Assembly: GCF_036373705.1 (NCBI RefSeq) | Contig: NC_089867.1 | Coordinates: 21,385,823-21,449,822, forward strand | Direction: 5' to 3' | DNA from: Amia ocellicauda | Taxonomy: Eukaryota; Chordata; Actinopteri; Amiiformes; Amiidae | Length of the DNA stretch: 64,000 nt | In this document: positions 24,888 through 36,263 of the stretch, piece after piece | Position numbering within the stretch: the first letter of the stretch is position 1 | How the letters are laid out: every line of letters starts with the position of its first letter | Notes under the pieces: generated by a model | Told to the model about the DNA's origin: nothing | The model's database searches: none | What the model saw: only the letters and a program-made list of their open reading frames with translations | Program-made: the position numbers and the translations under genes

Positions 24888-27800
24888 AGTGGTAGTGGTA
24901 GTGGTAGTGGTGGTAGTGGTAGTAGTGGTGGTGTGGTTTGTGCATAAAAACCACAAAACGATTAAGTTATTTAAATATATATACATATGTATTTATTTAT
25001 TTTATAGATAAATCACGGATCGTCAAGCGCACGCTTAAGCGACAAAACTGTATTTCCTTCCTTCCTACGAACAGTTCCGAGCGACAGAAATCAAGTGCAG
25101 TTGATTATTCTCCTCCTGCAGAAGTTCGGCTGGAACTGGGTCGCCTTCATTGGTGGCAACAACGATTACAGCCGCGATGCGCTGCAGGTCTTCAGCGAGG
25201 AGATCAAGTCCGCCGACATCTGTCTGGCTTACCAGGGGACGGTGCTGCAGAAGTCCCCGAGCATCGGCGCCATGCTGGACCAGATCCTGCAGCTCAAGAT
25301 CAATGTGATCGTGGTGTTCGCCCCGCAGGAGTACGCGGTGGCTCTGATCGAGACCGCCATCCAGAACAACGTGCGGGACAAGGTGTGGATCGCCAGCGAC
25401 AGCTGGTCCTTGAACCCACACCTGCCCAGGAAGGAGGGCATTCGGGCCATCGGCACCGTCATAGGGATAACCAGCAAGTCGCTGTCTCTGCCAGGCTTGG
25501 AGGAGTTCATCTATAGGACAATGTCTCGCACTGACCAGGGCCCTTGCGCTAAGACACCATCCAACGCAAGTGCGCAGACCTGTAACCAAGATTGCCCGTC
25601 GTGCGCCGTCGTGAATCCTAAAGTCATCGTCGATGAAGACCCGACATATACGTTCAGCATCTATTCGGCTGTGTACGCTGTCGCCACTGCACTGCACCAG
25701 TCACTGGGCTGTGGCGAGAAAGGGTGCGCAGGTCCTGGCACAGTTCACCCGTACATGGTAAGCAGTTGCACTTGTTTTACTTAGATTAAGCTAAAAGTAC
25801 TGAATCGCATAGAGGATTTAAAATAGACATAAGACATGCAATTGTTTGATAAAATACACAATCTTACTCGATTTGAAATGACCATGTCCCCACTTCTATC
25901 TGATCACAGGTTTTCGAAAAACTGAAAAAGGTGAACTTCACATTGCACGGCCGCGTCGTAGAGTTTGATGGGAACGGAGACCCGCCGGCCCATTATGATG
26001 TTTTATTCTGGGACTGGACCTCGTCTCCTCTCTTCAAGAAGATCGGCTCATTTTCTAAACAGCCTCGAACCAGTTTCTTTCTAAATGAGAGTCTAATTAG
26101 GTGGCACACAAATAGAACGGTAAATAATTAAAATATTGTTTTATTGTCTCATAACAATCGCATACATATAGTAATAATTACAAATAAATAATATAGGACT
26201 GTCCCGAAGGGTCCATTTTTACCTTCGAAGATTCGAATCTGAAAATATTACGAACGAATGGTCGAAGCTTCGTTGCTGCTAATAATGTATCGATGACGAC
26301 ACATTAGCTACTGGTGTATAGATGCTAAAGAAAATTCTTCTAAATTAATCTATATAAAAAAAACATCCACTTGTTTAGAATAATTTATCTCGAACAGTAA
26401 TCATATTTTGTATTGATTGTACTTACATTAAACATGTTAACCTTCCAGTAAAACACCTTACTCATAATAAACTGTATGTGCGGTGACGTATTCAGGTTAA
26501 CTGTATTTTATGCAATACAGACAAAACTGTCGGAAATAGCGAATCGGTGAAAAACCAGATGAATATAACCCGGTGTCTAGTGACATTAAACACACAATTA
26601 TACTGAAAGACACCGGAACACAGTAACCTTAACATTTGGGTTAACTATAATAAAAATACTCCCTTGACTATGGGTCAATATTATATATTTTTCAGTATAT
26701 TATTATATATTATTTTTATAATAATAATATTAATGGGTCGATTGCAACGAACTTGCACACGTACTAACCTCTGGTTCATCTCCAGTGCGCTGCATTCAAT
26801 TCTATGCAATTGACCCATTAAGCCTAATTAATAATGCACAATAATTTAAACTTAAGTTGGATAAATGATGCTTGTTCCCGGGTGGGGGTTTTGCATTTAG
26901 CAAACAAATATTTTTAGAAATATTTTCAACAATAAAGCAGGGTTTATCTATATATTCAATCTCGTTATGAAATCGAGATTAAATTTCAGATCGCCAACAC
27001 ACTGTAAATAGAATATTCCAATAAATAATTGTGATTGTGTAAAAAATAAAACATCCAAGGGCTAAGTTTTTTTTTAACACTAATAATACTAATTGAAGAT
27101 TTCTGCAACTTTGACTTTAACTTTGCAGGTTCCTGTATCGGTGTGTTCAGAGGAGTGTAAAGTGGGTTATATAAGGAGAGTCACAGGATACCACAGTTGC
27201 TGTTTTCAATGTGAGGTCTGCTCGAACGGGACGTACGTCAATCACACAGGTGTGCATAGGATCCATGCAAAAACTGATACCAAGATGAGATGCGCATCTA
27301 AAACTACTTTACTTTAATGAAGATGCTGTTTATGCAACTCATTGTTGTTAAAGATTAAAGAAACAAACATAAACGCACAATAATTAATTGGTGGTAATCC
27401 TTATTGCTGATTGCTTTTTACAACTTAAGAAACATTGCTATGACTAGAATTTGAATTAAACTGCAATGCTTTTTATACAACTTTGTGTTCACATCACACT
27501 TGAGTGCTTATTGGTTCTTGCTATTGAGACACAAGTAGAGCAGAGACATTACATTTATTCATGAAGGCAGTTTCTTGTAAATATTCATGGTTTACCCAGC
27601 CTGAACTCAGGTGATTCCTAACTAAAATGATGACATGGATTGATTTATTAAATACAAAAAGTATTGAATAACATCATACATCCAGAGAGGAAACCTTTTA
27701 GGGACTCTGTCAGCAACACCACATCAACATATCCAACCTGTTAGTAGAATGTCCTGTCATACTCATACTGAAAATATTCACGACTCTTTCGTTTTCACAT

Positions 27801-28742
27801 TTAACAGCTGATCTCTACACCTGTAAGAAGTGTGAAGATGATGAGTGGTCGAATCACGGAAGCACTTCGTGCAAAAAGCGCTCTGTAGAGTATCTGCACT
27901 TCACGGAGTTCGTCTCCATTGGACTAATACTGTCTGCAGGTTTCCTGATCATTGTTTCAGTGGCTGTCAGCTGTGTATTTGCCTGTAACTATAACACTCC
28001 GGTTGTGAAGTCTGCGGGGGGAAAGATGTGCTTCTTCATGTTGAGCTGCTTGAGTGTGTCGTGCATTAGTGTCTTTGCCTACATCGGGGTCCCTGGGTGG
28101 GGGAGCTGCATCTTCAGAAACCCAGTGTTCGCCCTGTTCTACACGGCCTGCATCTCCTGCCTTGCCGTCCGCTCCTTCCAGATCGTGTTCATCTTTAAAA
28201 TGGCGGCCAAGTTGCCCAGGGCCTACGACTTCTGGGTCAAGCACAATGGCCAGTGGCTCATCATCGTAACATCGGTGGTCTTTCAGATTCTCTTGTGTGG
28301 CATCTGGATTGGCACTGAAGGACCTCACACTTTTAATAACACCTCAGCGTACAAAGACCAGATCATTTTAATCTGTGATATGGGGAATCTGTATGCTTTC
28401 CTTACAGTGATCGCTTTTGTCGGCTGCCTCAGCGTTGCCTGCTTCATCTTCTCCTACATGGGCACCGACCTGCCTAAAAACTACAACGAGGCCAAGTCTA
28501 TCACATTCAGCTTGCTCATCTTCTTCTTGGCGTGGATTTCCTACTTTACAGCACAGATAGTTTACAGCGGGAAATACATCCAGGCAATCAATGCTGTCTC
28601 AGTGCTAGCCAGTCTATATGGCATCCTCTTCGGTTACTTTATTCCTAAGTGCTACATAATTATTTTCACGCCTGAGAAAAACACCCCCGCACACTTCCAG
28701 ACCTGCATTCAGAGTTACACCAAAACTATCAGTAGTATGTAG
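23076..28742 (+). CDS. tas1r2: T1R2-like taste receptor gene 2, complete six-exon family C GPCR
   Basis: Exons are 23076-23260, 24344-24641, 25008-25757, 25910-26119, 27129-27249 and 27808-28742. All joins keep the frame and encode 832 aa. The ATG at 23076 opens a clear signal peptide (MKSFGLFLLLGLCVPG). The flytrap domain has [44 protein letters not shown] and ADICLAY. The cysteine-rich linker spans the exon 5-6 junction. The 7TM exon has [20 protein letters not shown] and ends [15 protein letters not shown]. It has the same exon structure as genes 1 and 3 in tandem and on the same strand, so it arose by local duplication. The last 375 or so coding bases are almost identical to gene 3, far more than the extracellular exons are, which suggests gene conversion. 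Introns contain (CTA)n and (GTA/GTG)n microsatellites and a short TTAA-flanked inverted repeat. The subclass is uncertain, as for gene 1. Confidence 0.9.
23786..23822 (+). repeat. (TTTG)n microsatellite in intron 1 of T1R gene 2
   Basis: About eight copies of the tetranucleotide. Confidence 0.9.
24106..24148 (+). repeat. (CTA)n microsatellite in intron 1 of T1R gene 2
   Basis: About 14 uninterrupted trinucleotide copies, ending in CTAGACTACTA. Confidence 0.93.
24843..24935 (+). repeat. (GTA)n/(GTG)n compound microsatellite in intron 2 of T1R gene 2
   Basis: A pure GTA block is followed by mixed GTA and GTG units. It explains the poly-Ser and poly-Thr frames here. Confidence 0.93.
26730..26821. 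mobile_element. Short TTAA-flanked inverted-repeat element (possible MITE)
   Basis: The left end reads TTAATGGGTCGATTGCA and the right end TGCAATTGACCCATTAA, which are inverted repeats with one mismatch and a TTAA at each end. The interior is about 60 bp. A TTAA target site is characteristic of piggyBac and Kolobok-like elements, so a tiny non-autonomous element is possible. It lies in intron 4 of T1R gene 2. No transposase is present. Confidence 0.4.
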
Positions 28743-29700
28743 TGATGAAAAAACAAAGCTTCCTAGCCATATGCATGTAGATTGAAAGTTTAGTCAGTTT
28801 ATCAGTTTAGATTGAAATCTTCCCAATTCACACTATATTATCAAACATCTCTGACTGATCCTTTTCTCTGCAGGTAATGGGTTGCATCAAAGTTTGTGTG
28901 TCAATGTGTGTTGGCACGTTGATTGAATTGTATAGTAAGGACCCAGACAGTTACCACTATGATAACACACCATGCCACAAGCTGTGAATGCTAAACCTTG
29001 AATTAACACTGTTTTATATACATTTGTGGTAATATAGTGTGTATCCATAGTATCAAAGTAGAATAACCAAAGCAAAACTGTTCCCAAGAAGCATCTTTCT
29101 CACTTCTCCCTTAGGCAACTATCATGTTATGAAATATGATATTCCTGATTAATTATCTGTGGTAGTATCTGCTTCCGAATACTGGATATGTCAAACTGAA
29201 ATCATGACACTTACCTTCATTCAGGTCATGTTTCTCCTGTCATTTATGTATTAATAAAATGCATGTGTAATAAAAAAACAATGTCTGAGAAGGTCTGTGT
29301 ATGAACAAAGGTGCATTAACGTAAGAGCTGGATAGATCTTAGATTTGTGTACGTTTTCTAAAACCAAATGGCCTAAAAATAGTGAAAACTACAGTAAGTT
29401 CTTAATTTGCCTTGTGTACTATGGAGCGAAACTGAATGAATTGCACAACAACAGGGTATTAGGATTATTAGTAGGACCTCAAAAAGCAAAAGGATAACAA
29501 TTTTCCAGATCAGTTGCTGAAGAAAATAATATGCTCTGCTAAAACCCAATAGTTCACCAATGATTGAAACCACAAAATGATATACAGAAGGTGGATTCCA
29601 ATGACATTCCATTAATTTTGGAAAAACTCCTTTATTTTGATCCTTTCAGTTGCATTTTTCCAATAGTGGTGTAAAATGAAACATGATGTAACATACTTCA
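28743..29700. other. Intergenic region between T1R genes 2 and 3
   Basis: The 3' side of gene 2, with an AATAAA near 29254, and AT-rich DNA. No other gene is recognised. I searched it for an alternative exon 1 for T1R gene 3, with a signal peptide and a phase-2 donor, and found none. Confidence 0.5.
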
Positions 29701-29706
29701 ATGTGC

Positions 29707-29793
29707 ATGAAAACTGAATTTTGGGAGGACTTTTCAAATGTTATCAGCATCTTTCTTTTAATTCCAAGCACAGTCTGGTGTGCCGCAGTTCAG
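29707..29793 (+). pseudogene. Decayed exon 1 of T1R gene 3
   Basis: The bases ATTTTGGGAGGACTTTTCAA align with exon 1 of gene 2 at the conserved ILGGLF motif, and a matching GTAAGTA donor follows at 29794. In the homologous frame the codon corresponding to the Tyr of GDY is TGA, and no signal peptide precedes it. A different frame from the ATG at 29707 gives a 29-codon hydrophobic peptide, but it ends in phase 0, while exon 2 needs phase 2, so it would not read into the receptor. I therefore call this exon broken. Confidence 0.6.
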
Positions 29794-30022
29794 GTAAGTA
29801 TATTTCATGATATTAGCCCACAAATTCAGATAGATTTCTCTTTCTCTCCTCTATAGCAGTGCTACACAAGTCTGCAGCTTAATCTTTGTGTACAGTAACC
29901 TTTGATAGGAACTTTGTGTGACTTTGTGTGTTATTTGTAAGCAATGCTAGGATGGCACAGGTAGCTAAAATGATTGGCTCTACAGCAGCCTTTAAACTCT
30001 CCCATATTTTTCCGTCCCCCAG

Positions 30023-31644
30023 ATTGCAGTTTTTGCCTTCAGGCTATCAGAAGCTGCAGGTGATGAGGTTTGCTGTGGAGGAGATCAATAACAACCGTTC
30101 ACTCCTACCCAACGTGACCCTCGGCTACGAGATCTTCGACTACTGCTCAGATATGCTGAACTTCCCGGCGGTCTTTGACTTCCTGGCCAACAACGGATCG
30201 GTTCTCGTTAAGACCGGTCTGAACAGTCAATACAAAGTGATTTCTGTGACCGGTCCGTTTGGGAGCACCCCCACCATTACCATCGCACCGCTTCTCATGT
30301 CTAAATTAATTCCCATGGTAATTCATTTTTTCTTTCCGTATTGCATTGATCAATTAGGGTTGGAAATGTATTGATTTTGAGAAAGAAAATGTCACAGGCG
30401 ATAGATGTTGAAGGCCATTGCATCTAAATTGAATTTGAATTTGAATCTGACATTGAAATTATAGTATAACATTTCAAGAGGGTGAAGGTTAAGAGTATAC
30501 TGTATCTATTTCAACGTCTGTCTTTTTTGTTTATCTTTTTCTCCTTTGAGGTGCTACGTTACCATTCTTAGCACACTTCAATAAGATGTCCAAGTGTCCC
30601 CAATCAGCAGAGCATGTTTTTAATGTTGGTTGTAAAGGAATTGATTCACATTGTTTGTATTTGTGTGTATTTATGTGTGTGTGTCTGTGTATATTTATAT
30701 ACAGTTCCATACTTACATATATTGTTTTATATAAAAACAGGTAACATACGGTGCCTCAAGTATACAGCTTAGTGACAAAGCACGATTCCCCTCCTTTCTG
30801 CGAACCATTCCCAGCGACAAACATCAAGTGCAACTCATTATTCAAATTCTGCAGACATTTAAGTGGAACTGGGTGGCGTACATTGGTGGCGACAATGACT
30901 ACAGCAACGATGCTTTTCAGTTCTTTGTGGATCGCATTGGACTGACCGACATCTGCTTGGCTTACCAAGCCATAGTTCCCAGACAGTCCTCCAACATTGG
31001 TGAGGTCCTCAACAAAATAGCAACCCTTAATGTCAGTGTGGTTGTGATATTTGCATTGCCAGAAGTTGCAGTACCAGTCATCCAAATGGCTATTAATACA
31101 AAAGTACGCAACAAAGTGTGGATTGCCAGTGAAGCCTGGTCCTTGAACCAGCAGCTGCTGGGGATTACAGGAATTGAAACCATTGGAACTATCATTGGGG
31201 TAACCCTGAATGGACTCTGGACACTACCTGGTTTTGATGCGTTTGTCCAGAAAACTATGGCTCGTGGAGAAACCTGGAGCTGCTCAAATGGACAACAGAT
31301 GTCCGCAGTGGAGACGTGTAACCAGTTTTGCCTACAGTGTTCCAATGAATCCTCTAAGGATATCACCAGTGAAGACCCAACCTTCAGCTTTCCCATTTAC
31401 TCGTCTGTTTACGCTGTTGCCCACGCGTTACATCAGGCACTGGAGTGCAACACGACAAGCTGTCAAAGAGCAGGAACAGTCTATCCCTATATGGTGAGCA
31501 CTTTGCTAAATCTGCTTAGTCACTTGAGGAACAGATTATTAGTGGGTTTTAATGAAAATTTAAATTTCTTGTACAAATACAGCTCTGGAAAAAATTAAGA
31601 GACCACTTAACATTGATTTCTTAACTTTTTAATGTTTTCCAGAG

Positions 31645-31700
<56 letters not shown>

Positions 31701-33773
31701 AATTAAGGCTTCCCTTTGATATTGATTTCAGGTTTTTGAAAAACTGAAGAGGATGAGGTTTACTCTACAAGGACGCATCATTGAATTTGATGCAAGTGGG
31801 GACCCCCCTCCCCAATATGACATTATTGTGTGGGACAGGACCTCACCTGATTACTTTAAGACGATCGGGTCATATATTTCTGATCCAGACCTTCGATTCA
31901 TCCTTAATGAGAGACTTATTCATTGGTACACAGATGGACCGGTAATTATCTGTTTGGTTATATATGTATGTATGCTTGTATGATTCACTTATTACCTTCT
32001 ACTAATATAAAAATACAAAGACCAAAAAAAGAGTAAAAGGAAATAAAGCAATTTGCTTAAAAAGGGGTAACATTTTGTAATAAAAAGACACCTGATCAGT
32101 GAATTAAAAATACCAAATTATTTCACCAATCAAGCCTAGGGATGCAGACAGCAGTGGCATGTGAATTATTTCCCAGCTCAATGTATCGCCCTGGTGGCAG
32201 TGCCCGAGTGTTTTTGTTACCCAGAATGTTCTCTGAAATAACCGCATTCGTTTGTAGGCCCCCGTCCTGGTGTGTTCCTCCGAATGTAAGGACGGTTTCA
32301 GGAAGAAACAGAGAGGCATCCACAAATGCTGTTTTGATTGTGAGCTCTGCCCTAATGGGACGTTTGTCAATTACACAGGTGTGTAGACTGGTGTGCTGCA
32401 GAATCTGTCAGATCAAAGAAAAGTCTCAGAGTTTGGAAGTTAAAGAGCTTTGGGGGGGACAGGTTTTTATATGGGAAAAAAATGCTACCATTATAAAACA
32501 CTGCTTCCAAGCTGGACAACTTTTGCACCTTTTTAAGAGGATGTGTAATAGTGAGGAATTCAAACAAACAACAAACATAAAATTGGAAACTGATCATATA
32601 TGAATAGGCATTTGATAGACCATATAATGACTTTATTGAATCAATTGACACCATTATGCCCTCCTTCTAGCCAGCATGACTTATACTACGCTTTGTGAAG
32701 TAGTGAGTTTTTTCAAATCTGTGAGAGATTTCTGGGATCCTACCTTCTAAACTACAGATCTTTAGTCTGATGAGCTTTATTGAAATTGTGTTTTATAATG
32801 TAATTTTATTACATCCATTTCCCTCTGCCTTTTGACAGCGGATCCCGAAACCTGTAAGGGATGTGGAAAGGACGAATGGGCAGACGAAGGAAGTACTTCA
32901 TGTACCATGCGCTCTATCGAGTACCTCCACTACAGAGAGCAAATCTCCGTTGGAATAATGCTCTGCTCAAGCTTGGTGTTTTTCCTGTCGGTGGCCATCA
33001 CCATTCTCTTCGCTCGTAACTGCAACACCCCTGTTGTGAAGTCTGCGGGGGGGAAGATGTGCTTCTTCATGCTGAGCTGCCTGACCGTGGCGTGCATCAG
33101 TGTGTTTTTTTATGTGGGCGAACCTCTGATGCCCAACTGTATGTTGAGCAACCCGGTGTTTGCTGTGTTCTACACGGCCTGCCTCGCCTGCCTCGCCGTC
33201 CGCTCCTTCCAGATCGTGTTCATCTTTAAAATGGCGGCCAAGTTGCCCAGGGCCTACGACTTCTGGGTCAAGCACAATGGCCAGTGGCTCGTCATCGTAA
33301 CATCGGTGGTCATTCAGATTCTCTTGTGTGGCATCTGGATTGGCACTGGAGGACCTAAACCATTTAATAACACCTCAGCGTACAAAGACCGGACCATTGT
33401 AATCTGTGATATGGGGAATCTGTATGCTTTCCTTACAGTGATCGCTTTTGTCGGCTGCCTCAGCGTTGCCTGCTTCATCTTCTCCTACATGGGCACCGAC
33501 CTGCCTAAAAACTACAACGAGGCCAAGTCTATCACATTCAGCTTGCTCATCTTCTTCTTGGCGTGGATTTCCTACTTTACAGCACAGATAGTTTACAAAG
33601 GGAAATACATCCAGGCAATCAATGCTGTCTCAGTGCTAGCCAGTCTATATGGCATCCTCTTCGGTTACTTTATTCCTAAGTGCTACATAATTATTTTCAC
33701 GCCTGAGAAAAACACCCCCGCACACTTCCAGACCTGCATTCAGAGTTACACCAAAACTATCAGTAGTATGTAG
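30023..33773 (+). CDS. T1R2-like taste receptor gene 3: exons 2-6 intact, exon 1 decayed
   Basis: Exons 2-6 are 30023-30317, 30741-31493, 31732-31941, 32258-32378 and 32839-33773. All are open, with GT-AG borders and phases identical to genes 1 and 2. They encode about 770 residues: flytrap ([37 protein letters not shown]), nine-Cys linker and complete 7TM ending [15 protein letters not shown]. The only recognisable exon 1 (29.7 kb) has a stop and no signal peptide, so as assembled the gene cannot make a secreted N-terminus. It is either a young pseudogene, protected from further decay by recency and conversion, or it uses an exon 1 I could not find. Exon 3 starts with VTYGASS, the best-conserved version of that motif in the three genes. 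The frame is also open upstream of exon 2 from 29928, but that stretch looks intronic. Confidence 0.8.
31578..31649. mobile_element. Short palindromic MITE in intron 3 of T1R gene 3
   Basis: The ends are inverted repeats (TACAGCTCTGGAAAA and TTTTCCAGAGCTGTA), with AATTAAGAGACCACTTAA inside. A partial relative lies at 51295. It abuts an (AT)n tract on its right. The CTCTGGAAAAAATTAAGAGA end is a widespread vertebrate repeat by recall; I cannot name the family. Confidence 0.6.
31646..31698 (+). repeat. (AT)n microsatellite
   Basis: Over 25 TA units directly follow the palindromic element in intron 3 of T1R gene 3. Confidence 0.93.
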
Positions 33774-33943
33774 TGATGAAGAGGTCATCTTTCTAGTCGT
33801 GTATCTGGACAGAAAAACTAGATAATTATTAATTAAATTAGTGTGAACAAAAATAAAATTATAATGAAATGCAAAGGAAATTGTTCTAATGCTAAGAGAA
33901 AGGAATTTGGTTCCATTATTCATTTTCTATTCTTCTTCTTCTT

Positions 33944-34005
<62 letters not shown>

Positions 34006-34861
34006 CTCTGTTTGCAGTTTGGTGTTTGCCGCGATTGTATGATTTAGTCTGATCTCGGATCCATCTTCCTTGAATCTATCTAGAAAAATAAATATGGTCG
34101 TAATAAAATAATTAATATATTGTGGTCTCGAATAACGGCGCGGTATTTCATATCTTTTCAATCTTGTTTTTAATAATAGTTTAGTTTGACCTCGGTGCAT
34201 TTTATTACATTTTCAACTGCAGATGACTTAAATCATCCTTACGCGGGGTCTTTAACAGATATGCTACCAATTTTGCTATTGTTTAATATTTGCTGGGGGT
34301 CATTGATTAAAACGAAGCTTCTTCTCGAGTGTTTAAGATGTTAGAAAATAAACTACAGCTGTGTTGTTTGTATTGACTGTAATTTACGATATATATTTCT
34401 ATATCACGACATGCAATAAAATGGTTTTACTTGCAACTTCCAGTCTTCTGAAACAGTGCAGTTCATACAGTTACCACTAGGTGTCGCTTTAGACTAGCGA
34501 CTGGAGTTGGAATGAAGAGTGTGTTCTTCTTGTGGTGTATTTTAATGACTTGTATATATACGTAGCGCATTTCATTTAAAATCAGTTACTTAAATGAATA
34601 CATACAGACTCACGTTCTTACATTTTTGACATCGGAGCCTAAGGACGTCGGCTATATGTTACAATACCGAGCACCAATAGTGATGCACGAAAAACACGGG
34701 GATAACACGTGAATATCTTGAGCACCTGATCTGAGTTTTGCGCTTAATCACATGTATAACAAAGTCAGGGGCAGTTATGGGGTTACAGACTAGGTTTGGT
34801 TTTCTACATGTGAACAGCAGACCTCGGTGGACTTGCATGAAGCATTTGTATACAGGATGCA
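33774..34861. other. Intergenic region after the T1R cluster
   Basis: An AATAAA at about 33851 may end T1R gene 3. Otherwise only the microsatellite above; no gene recognised. Confidence 0.5.
33931..34003 (+). repeat. (CTT)n(ATT)n compound microsatellite
   Basis: A CTT block runs into an ATT block, about 150 bases past the stop of T1R gene 3. The same order of units occurs at 51355. Confidence 0.95.
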
Positions 34862-34863
34862 TA

Positions 34864-35954
34864 CACTCACCTAAAGGATTATTAGGAACACTTGTTCAAT
34901 TTCTCATTAATGCAATTATCTAACCAACCAATCACATGGCAGTTGCTTCAATGCATTTAGGGGTGTGGTCCTGGTCAAGACAATCTCCTGAACTCCAAAC
35001 TGAATGAACTGAATACAAAGAATGGTGTGAAAAGGGAAAAACATCCAGTATGCGGCAGTCCTGTGGGCGAAAATGCCTTGTTGATGCTAGAGGTCAGAGG
35101 AGAATGGGCCGACTGATTCAAGCTGATAGAAGAGCAACTTTGACTGAAATAACCACTCGTTACAACCGAGGTATGCAGCAAAGCATTTGTGAAGCCACAA
35201 CACGTACAACCTTGAGGCGGATGGGCTACAACAGCAGAAGACCCCACCGGGTACCACTCATCTCCACTACAAATAGGAAAAAGAGGCTACAATTTGCACA
35301 AGCTCACTGGACAGTTGAAGACTGGAAAAATGTTGCCTGGTCTGATGAGTCTCGATTTCTGTTGAGACATTCAGATGGTAGAGTCAGAATTTGGCGTAAA
35401 CAGAATGAGAACATGGATCCATCATGCCTTGTTACCACTGTGCAGGCTGGTGGTGGTGGTGTAATGGTGTGGGGGATGTTTTCTTGGCACACTTTAGGAC
35501 CCTTAGTGCCAATTGGGCATCGTTTAAATGCCACGGCCTACCTGAGCATTGTTTCTGACCATGTCCATCCCTTTATGACCACCATGTACCCATCCTCTGA
35601 TGGCTACTTCCAGCAGGATAATGCACCATGTCACAAAGGTGGAATCATTTCAAATTGGTTTCTTGAACATGACAATGAGTTCACTGTACTAAACTGGCCC
35701 CCACAGTCACCAGATCTCAACCCAATAGAGCATCTTTGGGATGTGGTGGAACGGGAGCTTCGTGCCCTGGATGTGCATCCGACAAATCTCCATCAACTGC
35801 AAGATGCTATCCTATCAATATGGGCCATCATTTCTAAAGAATGCTTTCAGCACCTTGTTGAATCAATGCCACGTAGAATTAAGGCAGTTCTGAAGGCGAA
35901 AGGGGGTCAAACACAGTATTAGTATGGTGTTCCTAATAATCCTTTAGGTGAGTG
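34864..35954 (+). mobile_element. Tc1/mariner transposon with perfect terminal repeats
   Basis: The element is 1091 bp, flanked by TA at 34862-34863 and 35955-35956. Its two terminal inverted repeats (34864-34891 and 35927-35954) are 28 bp and identical when reversed, starting CACTCACCTAAAGGATTA. It encodes one open transposase frame (next entry). Perfect termini and an open frame suggest a recent insertion or a young family. It lies between the T1R cluster and the first hes3-type gene. Confidence 0.95.
35050..35922 (+). CDS. Tc1/mariner transposase, 290 aa, open, probably lacking the first HTH
   Basis: The frame has one helix-turn-helix region (about aa 15-60) followed by the DDE catalytic domain. 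Catalytic residues are D99 in WSDESRF, D190 in FQQDNAP and E227 in [11 protein letters not shown]. There are 36 residues between the second Asp and the Glu, a DD36E spacing rather than the DD34E of classical Tc1. Intact Tc1-type transposases are about 340 aa with two HTH units; here the frame upstream of the ATG hits a TGA, and no first HTH is seen, so the protein is probably N-terminally short. It cuts and pastes DNA at TA sites. Whether this copy is active cannot be told; binding of the terminal repeats would be in doubt without the first HTH. Confidence 0.9.
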   Translation: MRQSCGRKCLVDARGQRRMGRLIQADRRATLTEITTRYNRGMQQSICEATTRTTLRRMGYNSRRPHRVPLISTTNRKKRLQFAQAHWTVEDWKNVAWSDESRFLLRHSDGRVRIWRKQNENMDPSCLVTTVQAGGGGVMVWGMFSWHTLGPLVPIGHRLNATAYLSIVSDHVHPFMTTMYPSSDGYFQQDNAPCHKGGIISNWFLEHDNEFTVLNWPPQSPDLNPIEHLWDVVERELRALDVHPTNLHQLQDAILSIWAIISKECFQHLVESMPRRIKAVLKAKGGQTQY

Positions 35955-36263
35955 TACATTCATTCTGTAACTCTCAAACTGTGGGGGTCCCAGACCCAGG
36001 AACTGCTCTTGTATTCATGCACTGCAACAAACCGGCTCTTACAAGAGCTGCAGGCTGCACCCCGAGCACAGCCAAGGACTCCCCGGGACCCTGGGACACG
36101 CAAGACGCAGCCGCTGGGGCTCCACTCCACCTGCAGGGGGCGTTACAACTAATCAAGACTTGCTGCCTGTTATTGTGAACTGTTACCAGGAAATCATAGC
36201 AGAAAATTGTCGATTTGTAAGAACACGGGGGTCTGATGCTCGGCGCTGCTTTTTGCCCTGCAG

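Noticed and set aside
24756-24986. Poly-Ser/Gly and poly-Thr open frames
   Set aside because: Translations of the GTA/GTG microsatellite in a T1R intron.
26190-26300. TTCGAAG-rich stretch suggesting a hAT or similar element end
   Set aside because: Short imperfect TTCGAA palindromes only; no second end or transposase could be found.
29707-29793. Alternative signal-peptide-like exon 1 for T1R gene 3 (MKTEFWEDFSNVISIF)
   Set aside because: It ends in phase 0 whereas exon 2 needs phase 2; joining gives an early stop. It also overlaps the homologous, decayed exon 1 in another frame.
16866-33773. V2R/OlfC pheromone-type receptors as identity for the three GPCR genes
   Set aside because: The terminal PKCY-I-x-F-x-P...[10 protein letters not shown] and flytrap motifs are those of T1R receptors; V2R tails differ.
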